Shown one piece after another: positions 38,510 to 51,301 of a DNA stretch of 64,000 bases. The DNA comes from Branchiostoma lanceolatum (taxonomy: Eukaryota > Chordata > Leptocardii > Amphioxiformes > Branchiostomatidae): NCBI RefSeq assembly GCF_035083965.1, contig NC_089724.1, forward strand, positions 20,602,974-20,666,973, read 5' to 3'. The stretch's first letter is position 1. Each line of letters begins with the position of its first letter. Under the pieces are notes generated by a model. That model searched no databases and was not told where the DNA came from. It worked only from the letters and a program-made list of their open reading frames with translations. The position numbers were made by a program, and so were the translations under genes.

Positions 38510-40680
38510 CTCAGTACCTACAGGTGCATTGCTTGTTTTCTACTTTCCAACAAAGAGCATGTTGTTGCCTTTACTATAACGTTACATGCATTGTGTATGC
38601 TTATCTGCAGTTGTGATGTACAAACAGCCGTATTTAGCTTTTCTATAACATTAGTGATATCGAATAGTAGTGCTTTGATTTCATGTGAAGCCTGAGATAT
38701 CCTTTCAATTTTCTTTTGATAAAGTCTTAAATGAGTTTTAGAATCTATTCTAAGTTAAAGTCAATTTCCGGCATTTTCTTCCAACCATGTTGCCTTGATC
38801 TCTCTTTCTAGCTTCGTCTAAAAAAGTGATTTTATGATCAAACGAAGTCATAATATTTCCTAGTTGGTAATCAAGACCTAATCCAATGCCCCGTTGATTT
38901 CTGATTAGGACGTGTAGGTGTTCTGACAGTTGTGTCAGGAGCCTGGCGATTGGCTGTTGCTAAGATAAACGATAATCCTTTTAAGTGTGACGTAAATGGT
39001 ATTAGTGATGATTACATTTTAGGAAATGAGTGGAAGACAGCATGAACCTGTGGCGCCTGTGTCCTGATGATGACTGTTTGTCTCCAATCTGTCGGAGATA
39101 ATGGGAACTGATTTGATATTGGCGCCGGCGTCCGCACCTCAAACTATTGCTGCAGGATCCGTGGATCCGCAACTTCTGAAAATAGAGCTATCGCCGACGC
39201 AGTGTGAAAATTGGGTCGATTGAATCATGGTCCTGAAAGAAAAGAACACGTTGGCGAAGGAAAGATGTTGTTTTTCTGTATCTATCTCCAGCAATTATTC
39301 CAGAAAAATTGAATTATCTATAAAAAGCTCTTCCAATCAGGTAGGTCGTGATCCTAGCACTTGCGGGATGAAATATGGCAGATAATATTACATCACATAG
39401 CTCATTAGCCTTACAGCTCAGACAATGGATACTTGATGTGACGACGGGTCTGTCTCACGGACTGACCTTGACATTACCGTCTAAATCCCGATGGTGCTTG
39501 TGAAACAACTATCCCACGCCCTCATTAGAGAAAGATGATTTATGTGCGGGTATAGGGGAGAAAAATGTCATGCATTTGATTTTTATAGCGAGTATCTACA
39601 GAAACAAGTCCAAAAGTAATCTTCCATGGTCTTATCTGCGCACCACTCGTAGGATCACCCTGGGATCATCCCACAATAAATGACCAGAAGGCATCCCTGC
39701 AGCAGGCACTTCTCATCACCCGGTACTATCTTGGGAAGACGCCACACTTTCAGCGGTTTGTTCCCGTGTTCCACTCCGTCAATGACTAAATAATGAAACG
39801 TCGCTGAGTTTTCCGTAGAGCAATACTTAAAGAAGCCCTATTGGTAATAGCATGTTCAATAAAAGATGCTGTGCTTCCAACGAATCTTCTTGAAGTGAAG
39901 AGAGTTGAGATCATAACGTTGCTAATTGTTAGCTGAAAAGAGTTATGTAAGAATGGCAGCTGGTCGCGTTTCAAGAACATCAGCTTTCCTCCTTTATCGC
40001 TTGCCTATTCTCTTGCTGATGCTCTGTGATATCTCATGCTGATGCTGGGAACTTTTACCCCCCCCCCCCCATCCTGGATGTTGTTGAGTTTTAGATCAGA
40101 TCGGTGTGATAGTGGCGTGCATTGGTAAAATAAGAATCACCAAAGTCGTTGAAACTTGACTGATATACACAGTACCCCGGCATTGGCCCATGTTGCCACG
40201 GGAATTATCAATCCGCAGGAAGCTTCGGATAAGTTAGAGAGCAGAGCAGACCGCGGTTCGCCTGGGTTTGGAGACTCGTGGGGTCAAAGTACTACAAACG
40301 CCCACTTAGTTCAGACTTGTGCACTGTTACATCTTCGACCTTGCAATTACAGGGTCTAACGAAGAAATGGAGCGTCGTAAAGAGCTCGTTGATCCAATAT
40401 GTGTCTCGGCGTATCCCTGTAGAACAAAATTGGCTTTTCGCGGAATTTCTTTAGCTTCTGAAGCCATCAATGTTTTACCCTTGAGCTCTTCTTTTGATGG
40501 GATCAATTAACCCAGACCGAGAGAAAATTTACCGGCGTTCGCGCCGGTTCACCCTGTCTGTTCCTTATCTTCAGACTGACATGTTATTTTGATCGCATGT
40601 GGGCTTTCTTCACCCAAATTAGCCCTCAGTGCGAATCCTGTACGCTAAGCCTCGGTAGACGACTTACATTTTCAGTAATC
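38510..40680. other. Gene-free stretch after the sulfotransferase array
   Basis: No exon with splice sites and conserved protein was recognised on either strand. A short poly-C run lies near 40060. The longest open frames are under 70 codons and carry no recognised motif. Confidence 0.4.
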
Positions 40681-40689
40681 CCGGTTATG

Positions 40690-41035
40690 TAAAAAGTTTC
40701 CTGTGCCTAAATTTTCTGATACAGCTGAACAATTCTGGATTTGAATCCCTTGGCATGCCACCGATGTTGTGCCCTTGCCATGCATGGGAAATTTAAGCAC
40801 TTAACACTTCTTTCCTCACTCAACCCAGGTGTAAAATGGGTACCAGACTTCGGTTGGGGAAAGGCGGTGGAAGGAGAGGAATGGGGTCCCCCTTTATTCA
40901 CCGTGCGCTTTACCCACTACCCCTATGCGGTACTGTGGTACTGATATGTTATCAACTGGCAGTGCCGGCCACATTGTCGTCGTCTCTGTGCCAAAGTTAA
41001 ATGAAAGTCTGGTATGGTATGGTATGGTATGGTAG
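40690..41035 (+). mobile_element. tRNA-related SINE-like element
   Basis: A B-box-like GGATTTGAATCCC (about 40737-40749) is followed by the block CTTTCCTCACTCAACCCAGG-TGTAAAATGGGTACC (40808-40842). That block is characteristic of tRNA-derived SINEs of marine invertebrates, as remembered. The element ends in a short GTATG tandem run (about 41011-41033). The A box is not clear, so this is a degraded copy. Confidence 0.5.
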
Positions 41036-43271
41036 GACTCCACCTGACAGTCAGGCCGGGAAAGGATGATTTGTTCAGCTATGGAAAAGATAAACCTTAT
41101 TGGAAAGCATCAGTCATTGTTCCCGGAAACTGTGGTGAGGATTTATATGAAACTGGCGGCGTTATATATGTTTTAAAAAGTAGAGTGCCACTCATTCCTC
41201 ACCTAACCGACATCGTTCGCAGCCATATGCATCCCTCAGTAAGATATCTTACATGGCCCCGGTACATACATTTGATATACATATTACTACTTGAAACCGT
41301 ACATTATGGTAGATGTTGGGCAGTCAGCAACGCAACAATGTTGACTTGTGTATAGTGAAACATAACAACTGTTTAAATCTTACATTCACAGGCAATATAT
41401 CGAAAGCTACCACAGTGTAACTTTGTCACCATCCTTGGGAATGACATTGACTGCCCGATGAAATTTAAGATTTGTATTCACTGCATTGTGAAGTGTTTAC
41501 GTAAGTAGATTTTAGTTTCACTCAATACTTAATGGCATGCCGTTAAAAGTGAGGTTTCGTGCGTCTGACCATGACCTACGGTCAGAGTCTACTGTTATCA
41601 TGGGATTCGTAATTCATCAAATAAGAATTTCTGCAAATGGGATTTCCTGCGACCAATAAAGACAAGGCAACGTGGATGAAGGCAAAGTTGCCGCCCGTCG
41701 GTGTAGTGTACCGCACCGATGGGTTCTGCAGCGGAATGTTGTCGTCCTGGATCTTATGGTAATACTGGGGAAGATTTCAGTTTCTCGTTAAATGGCCTAA
41801 GGTGGGAGGGGGGCCTCCCGGGCGGACCAGGAAGGCGTTGACAGACTTCTTTACCTAAGGCAAGCATGTCTTACACATTGCCGTGCACTTCCCTAGGGGA
41901 TAGAATATCTTTATGGTTGATAAGCAAATGGAGGTTGTTCTTTGATAAAGAAAGAAAATTCTACGATGGTAGATGTTTCATCCATTACTGTTAATGTTGG
42001 TGTAATCCGACCTTCGCAGAACATGAGCAAGATACTTTCTCACATGCTTCTTCTTCGTGGAGGCAATGAACAGAGGTTAGTTTTAATGGTATCCTTTCGA
42101 GCCTGAGTGTCATCCTACTTAGTTTACTTTGGCTCCCATACTCTTGGTTCGGGGTAAACCAACTAATCCCTGCAGCTATTTTGTACAAATGGGAGGGGAA
42201 AGACCTAACGTTATAGAAATCAAAAGGTTTTTTTTTTTAAAGCGAGATATCGATCGACGTCATCCTCTGGACTCGACATTTGTTCGCATGGATTAACCTG
42301 GGATAGTTGGATGCTGCACGACTAGAATAGGAACCATAGTCACATGGGAGGAGCTTACATTAACCCGACACATGTACCCCTCTCACACGCACCACTGATT
42401 TCCCACTGTACCTCACATGAGAGTACAACAATCGCCGGTGGCTTTCTTCCCGAAAACTAAGAGCAGGTTCCCTTTTGTCAGCTTGTGAAAATTTGCCTCT
42501 TTGACTATTTGCCTGAAGACCCATTGTTCCACTCATAACAATTGTCAAAACAAAAATCGTAGCGACGACTTGAATTTGAAGGGGGAAAACAGTTGTGAGA
42601 GATTCACATCCGAGATGACACCGATGATAGATGACAAAGATGTTTTTCTTCCGTCGTGACGTTTGAATAATGATGTGATAATGCTAGTTTTCCTTGATGG
42701 CGATATCAAGCTTGGCTATCACGATTGCAGGCTGTATGGATACGCCTGTGCACCCTTATCTCATACTGACCTCCTCGACATCATTGTTGGACAGGGAATA
42801 GCACGAGTTTAATCTTAGGAATGCATCCAATGGAACACATGGAGAATATCACAAGCATCGTTTGCTCCATGTAGTAAACTTATATTTCAGTGCATATCAT
42901 AAGGAGAGGTCATTTTTTTCCAACTCGGATCAGAAACGAGGGTCAGATAAGGTCTGTCTCACTGAGTAAGGTTTATGAAACTTAGAATTGTCTGATGGCA
43001 ATGCGTCCTTTGAGTAGTCCGTTGCTGCCTTACGGGGTGGGGGTATGGAAAATGTAGTTTCGCTGTAATGATTAAAGCTTACAATAGCAAGGCTTCATTG
43101 AGTAAGGAAATATTAACTTGTGCGAATATTGCAGGTGACTCTTAACTGTAGAAAATGTAACTATATCTGTCATCTGTAACTATAACTACCCCAGAACAAC
43201 CACTATTTCGTCTAATGCGGGAAAATGAGTACTCCAATATGACAGGCTTGCCAGATTAGGTCAAATTATGC
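41036..43271. other. Gene-free stretch
   Basis: No exon was recognised. Open frames are short, without homology or good splice sites. It lies downstream of the peptide gene at 43582-46488. Confidence 0.4.
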
Positions 43272-43277
43272 TTTATT
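43272..43277 (-). terminator. Poly(A) signal AATAAA of the peptide precursor gene
   Basis: TTTATT on the plus strand reads AATAAA on the minus strand, about 305 bases after the stop codon at 43584-43582. Confidence 0.45.
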
Positions 43278-43581
43278 CCAGAGATCTATCATCCATCCAC
43301 TAAGAATAGTTTCGGATGGGACAGGTACATTTGAATGATGTTCTCACATAAACCCAAACTTTTCATAAAATATGTACTTCTGTTCTGTTCTGTTCTACTC
43401 TATACAATCTTCCAACTGTCTCATGAATACGTGTGATTGCCTTATTCAATTATGACGATGGACGTCAAAACTCAATGGTCATAATGTGTTAACTTAGAAC
43501 AAGGGCGTCGGTTCGCATTAAATCTAGGGCATTCGCAAATAATTATTGCCCGAGCCGTGTTCGCATGGCTCTTCTTCTGGC

Positions 43582-46488
43582 TTACTTCCTTCTGTCTGAA
43601 AGCCAGCTCCGCAAGACAGGGTTGTAGTCTCGCGTGGCTCCACGAGATTCTCCCCACATTGGGTCGGAGTACCACGTGTCCTGGCCCTTGGGTTCCGCTC
43701 CGTTCACAAAGAAGGGATACGTCGATGGGCCCCGTGGTGTCTGTGGAAAGTACGGTAAAGTGATTAAAACTTTGACGCTATCCAGAAGGGAAATACATAC
43801 GAATAACGATGGATTAAACTTAATGAAGACGACAACAGCGCCGTCGGCTGCTAACCGTAACGATGGGATTTTTATTTTTGTGTCGACAGCAGGGGGCATA
43901 TATTTAATGAATACATATGAACAAACACTTCTCAATTCCAGGAATCTCTATCAAACTTCTCTGGTGTGAAGTATTCAGTTTTGGATAAATGTAACTTTGA
44001 GTTTCTTTATCAAGAAGAGCAGCTGTTTTTCCCAAGACGACGTTTATCTTAACGCCGAGGCCCAGTGCTGTTGTAAACGTAGGTGCTACAAGTCGGTCAT
44101 CATTAAGTAATATTTGGTAAAACTCAACATAGTTCAACATGTGTAAAATTCTCAATAGGAGTGAAGCTAGCGTTAAGGTAACGATTGAATGCCAGGATTC
44201 CAGTCTACCGTTCAGTAAATCACTCATTGTGTGAGAACATGGCACGATTACCGTACTCAGGACCGGAACATGGTCATGACTCACGCTGGATCTTCATTAC
44301 ATCGTTCACCCAATTACTCACATCAAAGATGACATTTCCAGTAAAGAACTTAATACGTTCTTCAACAAGCCGTGTTCGAGGGAAATCAGTCACTGAATAA
44401 CGCTAATGACCGGTAATGACGGAAGCCAGACAGTTGCACCAAATTCAACTGCTGAATGCTATGATTTTGATGCGTATTCATGCAGAGTTTGGACGCCTTC
44501 AAAATCAGGGGAAGCATTCTCTCCCGAGTGATCACCATCATTGCTCATGCCAACTCTATAATAGCGTTGATTGATATGAATTGACTTAGTGATTCCAACG
44601 GCAGACCCACGCTTATTACTGTGCAACATTGCCAGGTAAATGTGTCTGTCAAACATGATTGGTCATGGTATTTGCTGCACCGAGCTGTGCTTGAGACAAA
44701 TGTTATTAGTGGAATTACGTTCAGCTGAACGGGAAGGGAATGACCCTCCTGACTGCGATCGCGACCAAATTTCTAAATTAACGATGAATTAATCGCATGC
44801 ACTTTTTGTCATCTTCATCTTCAAAACTGCCAATTCTGTTTTCTTCCCCTTTCGAATTCCTTTAAGTTTCACAAATTCCAAAAAAAATCTAAGCAAAGTG
44901 AAATACCCGATGGACGGGACAATATCTATAAGACGTGTAATACAATTTTCATTTCTGTTTTGAGCCGTAAAACTAAATGATGGGGAGTTCGTGCAGAAAA
45001 AAACAACTCCAAACATTACACCGTGTGTGTTCTACAATATTATAACCATTTGAATTTCAAAGCAAATATCAAGCCAATGGTTTGTATTTTTGAGCAACTT
45101 GACGGTAGTTATATGAAATAGACAAACCCTTCGATTGCCATGATGCATTACATATCAATACAATGCTGGTCTTACCTCATCATCCATGGCTTGTGTGGTC
45201 GTTCCCTCCGGACTGTACTGGTTTCTGTGTTTCTGTGAACGAGAAAGCATTTTCTAGGAAGGGACGGGCGACTGTCAGTTTTCATCTTTCCTAGTTACAA
45301 CAACTGCCTCCCCTGCTATTACTGCCAATAAGACGGTATGTCTGATTTTACTCTGTTTTCAACACAGTGCAGTAGTACCCATGGGTGGCCAGTAAAAGGC
45401 TGCGGTGATTCTCCACAGGTTTAGCTTTATGGGGCTCTTTTGTCTTTACCATTCTAGACAATAACCATCCATAAATGCGGAAACAATACTTCAGCTACAT
45501 ATTCAAAATATTGTATCTTGATTAACAATGCACGACCCGATAACCATCATGTAAAAACGTTTGATTTCTATCTCTTGTTATTCATTTTTTGGTTTAAATA
45601 GCCCAAAAATAGTCCAAAGGACGGTACAGGTATTTGCAGTGCACATTCAAAGTGAAACGTACAGCTGATAAGTTTGAATATGTGATTTACTGATTTCAGC
45701 GACTAAAAAATCACATCGCCGCTGAGTTTCTTATCTGGCTAATCTAATATGCAACTCGATAAGCGGTTAGGTTACGCTTTACATAAAGAGGGTGAATTCT
45801 CTGGGGAAAAAGAGCGTGTGCTTTTGGTAGATCGATCAAAATGTCCTTTACGGCAATTTAGTTAATGTTCAAATTGGTACCGTCTGGAGGTTAACTTGCT
45901 GAACAGGAAGGTAAAAGCTCCCCGATAAAGCTAATTACTCGTACGGAAAAGTTGATAATGCGGGCTCATCGATCAACATATTTCCTTGCCCCCTTTCTAC
46001 CGTAGATTTCAACTAAGGCAGGGATGTCAGGAACAGACTAGGCTAATGCATTCGGCGGCTCACATTCAACGTTTTCGTGAAGTTTTGTCATTCCGTTCAC
46101 AAATACATCTGCGTAGCAAAATCACACGTATAATGATACAGAACTCAACTTTCCCGCCACTGCAAGACAAAACATATTTCGTAATCAGTTTAAAATACTT
46201 TTTCAACTCTTAAACTGATGTTTATAGAGACAAGGCCGTGTTATATCATATATATCTATATCAATAGAGTTATTCGTAAAGAAGGCAGAAAAGTTAGCCT
46301 TGAAATCAAGCGGGATGCTTGAGAGAAAAACGAAAGATAATTACATGTAGCAGACTTCGGATCTTCTCTCCGAGCAAGGCAGCTCTTTTCTTCCCCGGCG
46401 CGAACCCGTAGGAGTACGAGTAGGCTTCAGACGTGTGGAGCAGGACCAGCACAATGGACAGTGATATCAACAGCGTTTTCATCTCTCT
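43582..46488 (-). CDS. Secreted GnRH-like neuropeptide precursor (candidate), 3 coding exons
   Basis: Coding exons in transcript order: ATG at 46482 to 46345, 45232-45176, 43740-43582 (TAA), all phase 0, total 354 nt, 117 aa. A strong acceptor (TGTGTTTCCTTTCCAG, AG at 46488-46487) lies just before the ATG, so a non-coding 5' exon is expected upstream. Residues 1-20 (MKTLLISLSIVLVLLHTSEA) are a clear signal peptide with a -3 Ser, -1 Ala cleavage site. Directly after it comes YSYSYGFAPG (21-30), then KKR. The decapeptide shares Ser4, Tyr5, Gly6, Pro9 and Gly10 with vertebrate GnRH and has Tyr for Trp3; there is no N-terminal Gln. If Gly30 is the amide donor, the product is a nonapeptide amide. 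The rest is an unmatched spacer without Cys, including SLLH, SPEGTTTQAMDDE and YPFFVNGAEPKGQDTWYSD. The exon plan resembles GnRH genes. Not recognised as a known named peptide. Confidence 0.68.
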
Positions 46489-46655
46489 GGAAAGGAAACA
46501 CACCACAGTTCAGTTGACCGAAAATAAGGCAAAAGAACGTGTACCGATTCGAGGTATCTGTTAACAACCGGGTTGACTTGCGGTATCTGAGACTGCGAGC
46601 TGCCGGCTTCAACTGAAGCTGAATCACTAGGCATCCGATCTTTATCTCCTGTACG

Positions 46656-46663
46656 TGACGTCA
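46656..46663. promoter_or_regulatory. Perfect CRE palindrome TGACGTCA
   Basis: It lies about 175 bases upstream of the peptide gene's start codon, in the likely promoter or 5' UTR region. A second perfect copy is at 46984-46991. CREB-type sites are common in neuropeptide promoters; whether this one is used is inference. Confidence 0.4.
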
Positions 46664-46983
46664 CAATCACGCCACAGCATGTAATTAAGAAGCTGGGAGT
46701 AGCACATTAGCCAGTATGGATTAATGAGATGTCGTCATTATGACTTTCATTCTCACGTGGCGTGTCGGGTGAAAACTTTTTCTCCAGGATATCTTAATTA
46801 CTTTTGCATGGAGACCTTCGAGTGACGTGGACAGACGTCATACTGCATCTACCCTCTTTCATAACAAGATTTCTGACGTAAAGCATCAGTATAAAAAAAA
46901 ACTCTTCACTGATCTTATCAATATTGCACATCCTGCTTCCGGTAGGATTTTATCTGTGCGTTGATTATAGATGGTTAACATTC

Positions 46984-46991
46984 TGACGTCA
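46984..46991. promoter_or_regulatory. Second perfect CRE palindrome TGACGTCA
   Basis: About 500 bases upstream of the peptide gene's ATG, just outside the TTAA-flanked element at 47001-47342. Confidence 0.3.
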
Positions 46992-47000
46992 CAGGCTTAA

Positions 47001-47342
47001 GTGGGTATCTTACAAGACTGCGCCTAATTGCGGCCAACTTTGCGAATTTTCGCCAAGTTTCTATTGCGATCACAATGCCTTGGAGCGCACTGGTAAATAC
47101 GTGACCTCTACAAACAAAATGACCGCACCCGAAATGACATATTCTCAGTTTCGACTTCAAATCAGATACAATATGACTTTATTGGAAATCGCAGTGTTGC
47201 CGCTTAAAATTATTAGAATTCGTTAAGAAAAGATTTGCTTTTCGCCATTTTGCGGTTCGCCATTTCAGGCGACAAATTGGTGCCTTTGGCGAATGTCTAT
47301 CGCAATTTGGCGCAATCAGGCGCAGCCCAGTGAAATACGCGC
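47001..47342. mobile_element. 342-bp MITE with TTAA flanks and imperfect inverted ends
   Basis: TTAA at 46997-47000 and 47343-47346. The left end GTGGGTATCTTACAAGACTG and the reverse complement of the right end GCGCGTATTTCACTGGGCTG align and continue through CGCCTRATTGCG. The interior is rich in CGCAATT/TTCGCC motifs. No coding frame. It is a different family from the CCCT-ended element at 31089. Confidence 0.6.
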
Positions 47343-47346
47343 TTAA

Positions 47347-50300
47347 GGAAGTAGACGTCTACTGGAGATTGTGTACCACATTGCCCTCAGAAACGAATCT
47401 TAAACTGTGGCACTCCCCTGTTGTATTGTCTAGTTAGTTTCCATACCTTGGTGGTTTTTAAGGCCGAGAATGATGAAGTTAACGTTTCGATTTGACATTG
47501 CATTTGTATCAGCATTGCGTTAATTTTGATTTGAGGCTATGCTGTATTCACGATTTTACGACATACAAACGGTAATCCAATACAAAAGATCAATTCATTA
47601 GTAGATATAAACTCCCTCACAAACCGCCAGAATGGAACAATCTTCCAATTTTTCCTTATTTAAAGGTGAAAGGAAGTACAACCAATCTTGATCGGATATC
47701 AATGGTATTTGTTGTTCGAATGACAGGAACACACTGCTGGATGGTTTTAGTGCCAAGTTAATAACGCAGCTGAATATTTGCAGACTTTAGGGCTTAGGCG
47801 TACATTTGTCGTTGATTCAAGTCAAACAAGGCCAATACCACATGGAGCAAGTTCCAATTTGCATCTTGTGTACCTAACACTTCAACAGTGCTTTAACAGA
47901 TAATTAGAGCTTAACAGCCCATTTCGGTTGTTGCCCTTGACTAATCTGTTCAGCTGTAACCTCTTCATGTGAAGAAATGAGCTTAGGAGTGTTCACTGTG
48001 CCAATTAGAGGGATTACGGGATACTTGAGATAGCTAATGTGTGCGCACGACGATAGACGGTATCGTGGTTGGAATTAATTATTAAGTTAAGACCGCTAGT
48101 TTTCCTTGAAATAGGTGCTTCTGAAATGGGTACTTTCCATGTGCTTGAAGGACATAGTATCGCCAAAATCGCTTCATGTTCTTCAATCTGGAAGCTGCAA
48201 CCAACTATACAGCAATTTTATTAAACGCGGACCATAGCTTGCTAGGGTTTTCATATGTTGTAGATCAGTGTGGAGTTTCTGTAGATAAACTGAATATCAC
48301 ACGGGAATGAATAAACTTGCGTTGCTTCCACCTGCCATAAGCTGTACGATCTTACAATTAACTTTGAACATTAGCCTAGTTAGTTGTTACGCGTACCGTC
48401 TTGTCAAGTATCAAGTGTATTCTTACAGCTAGTATCAGATAGTAAGTTGGACGGATGAATTGAACGTCTCATTGAGTAGCTTTTATGCATTTTCGTCTGA
48501 CGTACGCTGATCCCATACTGTAGCCAAGGCGAGAGATGAAAGTACAGTACATAGCAGTTTCGTGTAGCCAAAGCTAACTTCAGACGGAGAGCCAGGAAGC
48601 TGCTGCCATTGAAGAACTGTCAGAAGTTTCCAAGTAACGTATGCTGACGTCAGACCAGGTGGGCGCCCTGGAGGAGCGAAGTTGTCGAAAGCTCGCGTGA
48701 CGTAAGCTACCTCTAACTTCGTTTGGCCCTGTCACCGGACCTAAGTTAGTTAGCCCCATATAAAAGTACACGAAGCAGTTAAAGAGACCATACCATGGAT
48801 AATCGAACAGGTAAACATTCAAACGGCATTGCTGTGTCTGACCAGGATTAACATTACTAACAACATCATTTTAAGCTCACAAGCCTGCAGTCATTGCAAT
48901 ATGAGGCGGTTGTAGTTTTATTTAAACATCAAAACATGAATACAACAACAGTTGCTGGCACCACATTTAAACAACGGTTTCAACATCTTCCTGCTGTCAA
49001 CCACGTTGAGATAAACGCCTCCAACACATGGGAGGTTTGTTGCCAGATGTTACTGTGGGGTATCCAAATTGCGCCCATGATTGTTCATTAGATCCTAGCT
49101 GTATCCCTGCGTTTCCCCTGTAATTCGACTTGCATACGTTTAGCACAACTGGTAAGCTTTGATGTGTGAATTGGGTCGAGTAGATTAAAGGTGAAATAAG
49201 ATTAGTGGCCAAATCTTCACACGAAATATAAGCCACTGCATTACCCAGATGAAAGGATACCATAATCATAGACGCTATGCCTTAATTTATATACATTTAA
49301 GGGGAAAACATTACGTTTCTTTGGTATATGATGTGATGCGAAATGAATATGTGTTAAAGAATCAGTTATTGGTACCGTAGTTTTGTGATTGTGAAATGTA
49401 AAAGTCAAACACTTTCGTGTAAAGCTGGTCAGAATACGGTGATTGTAAATCACGCCAACTTTGTCAAGTAATTTGTGCGGGATCAAAAAAGTGCTGAGCA
49501 ATGCAATTCGTGCTACTTTACTTGTTGATTTGTATACTAGTACATAGGGACGAACTATGAAACTCCCATTTTAAGTGAATCTTGGTTACAGTTGTGTGAA
49601 CTAGTAGATCAGGGTTGACCATGAGACCGCTGATGTGATGAAGAGGAGCAGGTGCGGTACGGACGAGTCAAGCACCAGGGTCTCGATACGCGGCATTGAG
49701 TGTCTACCATTAGATAAAGTGCTGTTACGATACCTACAATGGGCTTCTCAAACCCATCACATTGTGCATGTACGGTACGAGTGGGTACATGTAAGAACCA
49801 TTGTCTAAAAGCTTAAAGGGCTATGACGTTGTCCGTAGATAATCGCTGTGGATATGACTTCGATCGTTGACTTAATGGACTTCGTACCTTTGACTTTGAA
49901 CCTGAGAAAGACTAAGAGTGTATGTCCCTGTAAACCAGAAACGCGGGATATAACAGTCGTCTGACCTCACAGTAACGAGTGAAAAAACTGTTGGAGTAGA
50001 AATTTTCCTGGACGTTGAACAACTCTAGGCAATGTAGTGAGGTAGTTACAGACAACGATGTGTGAGGAAAGCATGCGGGAATTGGTCATTGTGACTGTAA
50101 TCATGCATTCAACCAGTCAGCCATTTCTGCTGCGTTCGGGGGAAAATTGACGGTGTCATTTTCACTCAGAAGAACGAAGCAGCAAGGTCTTGGCTTTTCT
50201 CAATGGTAAGATTCATCAGCCACTTTGTAAAAATTCTGCGAGCTTATTCACAGATCAATATCCTTGTGGAAAGTATCCTGTGCTGTTAAAAATCGTGGTG

Positions 50301-51280
50301 TCAATCTCATTCATATAGCCACTCAACTACATTCACTTTCTCTTCACCCAAGGCTTTCGGCACTTTAACTGTGCAACATTCGCGTCACAAATGTTGCGAA
50401 GCATCCTTCAATTAATGGCCATAACCCGTCCGCTAGATGATCTGTTTCGCACACTCACTCAGGAACTGTTCATGAGCGCTACCCTATATGGCAAGAAGAC
50501 GAGGTGCGAACCTGTGTGGATCAAAATGCCCTCTTTGCCCGTATGTCTTACATGATTTTAGCCGTGCATGGCACAGATACAAATCACCACAAAATGATTT
50601 TTTTCTGATATTCTCGAAATGTAGAACCGATGTTGTCATTTCACCATCGTACAACTGCACTAGACTAGCTGTAAATGGCAACCTCGATCTTCACATACGT
50701 CGGGGGGAAAGGAAGGTATAACGAAGAACAGTAATCGACCACGTGAAGAAAGGGAGAGATGTGAAGGACAAAATACGAAATTGTCGTCACTTTTATGATA
50801 TAAACTACAAGAACAATGCATGGCTATATTCTAAGTACCATAGATAAGTATCATCTGGCGTAGTGTTCATCGTCGAGCTAGTCCGAACTGATGACACGGC
50901 TGTCCACATACCTGTATTGTGGGGACACCTCAGACCAGCGCTTGCAACACACGGATGTCTCCCGTTCTCTCTGCACACTGCGCTTTTCCTGCTTTTTATG
51001 TAGGCGGCTGAGTAAGGCTCTCAATCGTCCACGCCGGCGCAGTTAGGTTAGCAATTAGGATCACAGAACGTTCCAAACGAACCGTAATTGGAGGAGGACA
51101 AATTAATGGGAGTTACGACATCTGAGGATTAGCGTTCTTGCTCCACGGACAGGAAATTGTGGCAACTTCCCGACGAGACTGTGAATGGGAAGAAGTTTTA
51201 GTTACGCACAGCTAGCACGGCAGGAAATGTCAGTCTGCTCATTATCTGCAGACGGTCCGGAGGCGATCCCATATCGTTAT
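47347..51280. other. Gene-free stretch
   Basis: No exon recognised on either strand. A poly-G run of about 19 bases follows at 51283-51301. Confidence 0.4.
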
Positions 51281-51282
51281 GG

Positions 51283-51301
51283 GGGGGGGGGGGGGGGGGG
51301 G
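51283..51301 (+). repeat. Poly-G tract
   Basis: About 19 consecutive G. Such tracts are prone to length errors in assemblies. Confidence 0.9.

Noticed and set aside
40737..40749. tRNA gene
   Set aside because: Only a B-box-like motif is visible; no cloverleaf could be drawn, and the following sequence is SINE-like.
43557..43969. Plus-strand ORFs over the last exon of the peptide gene
   Set aside because: Antisense shadows; the minus strand has the acceptor, the in-phase junction and the stop codon.
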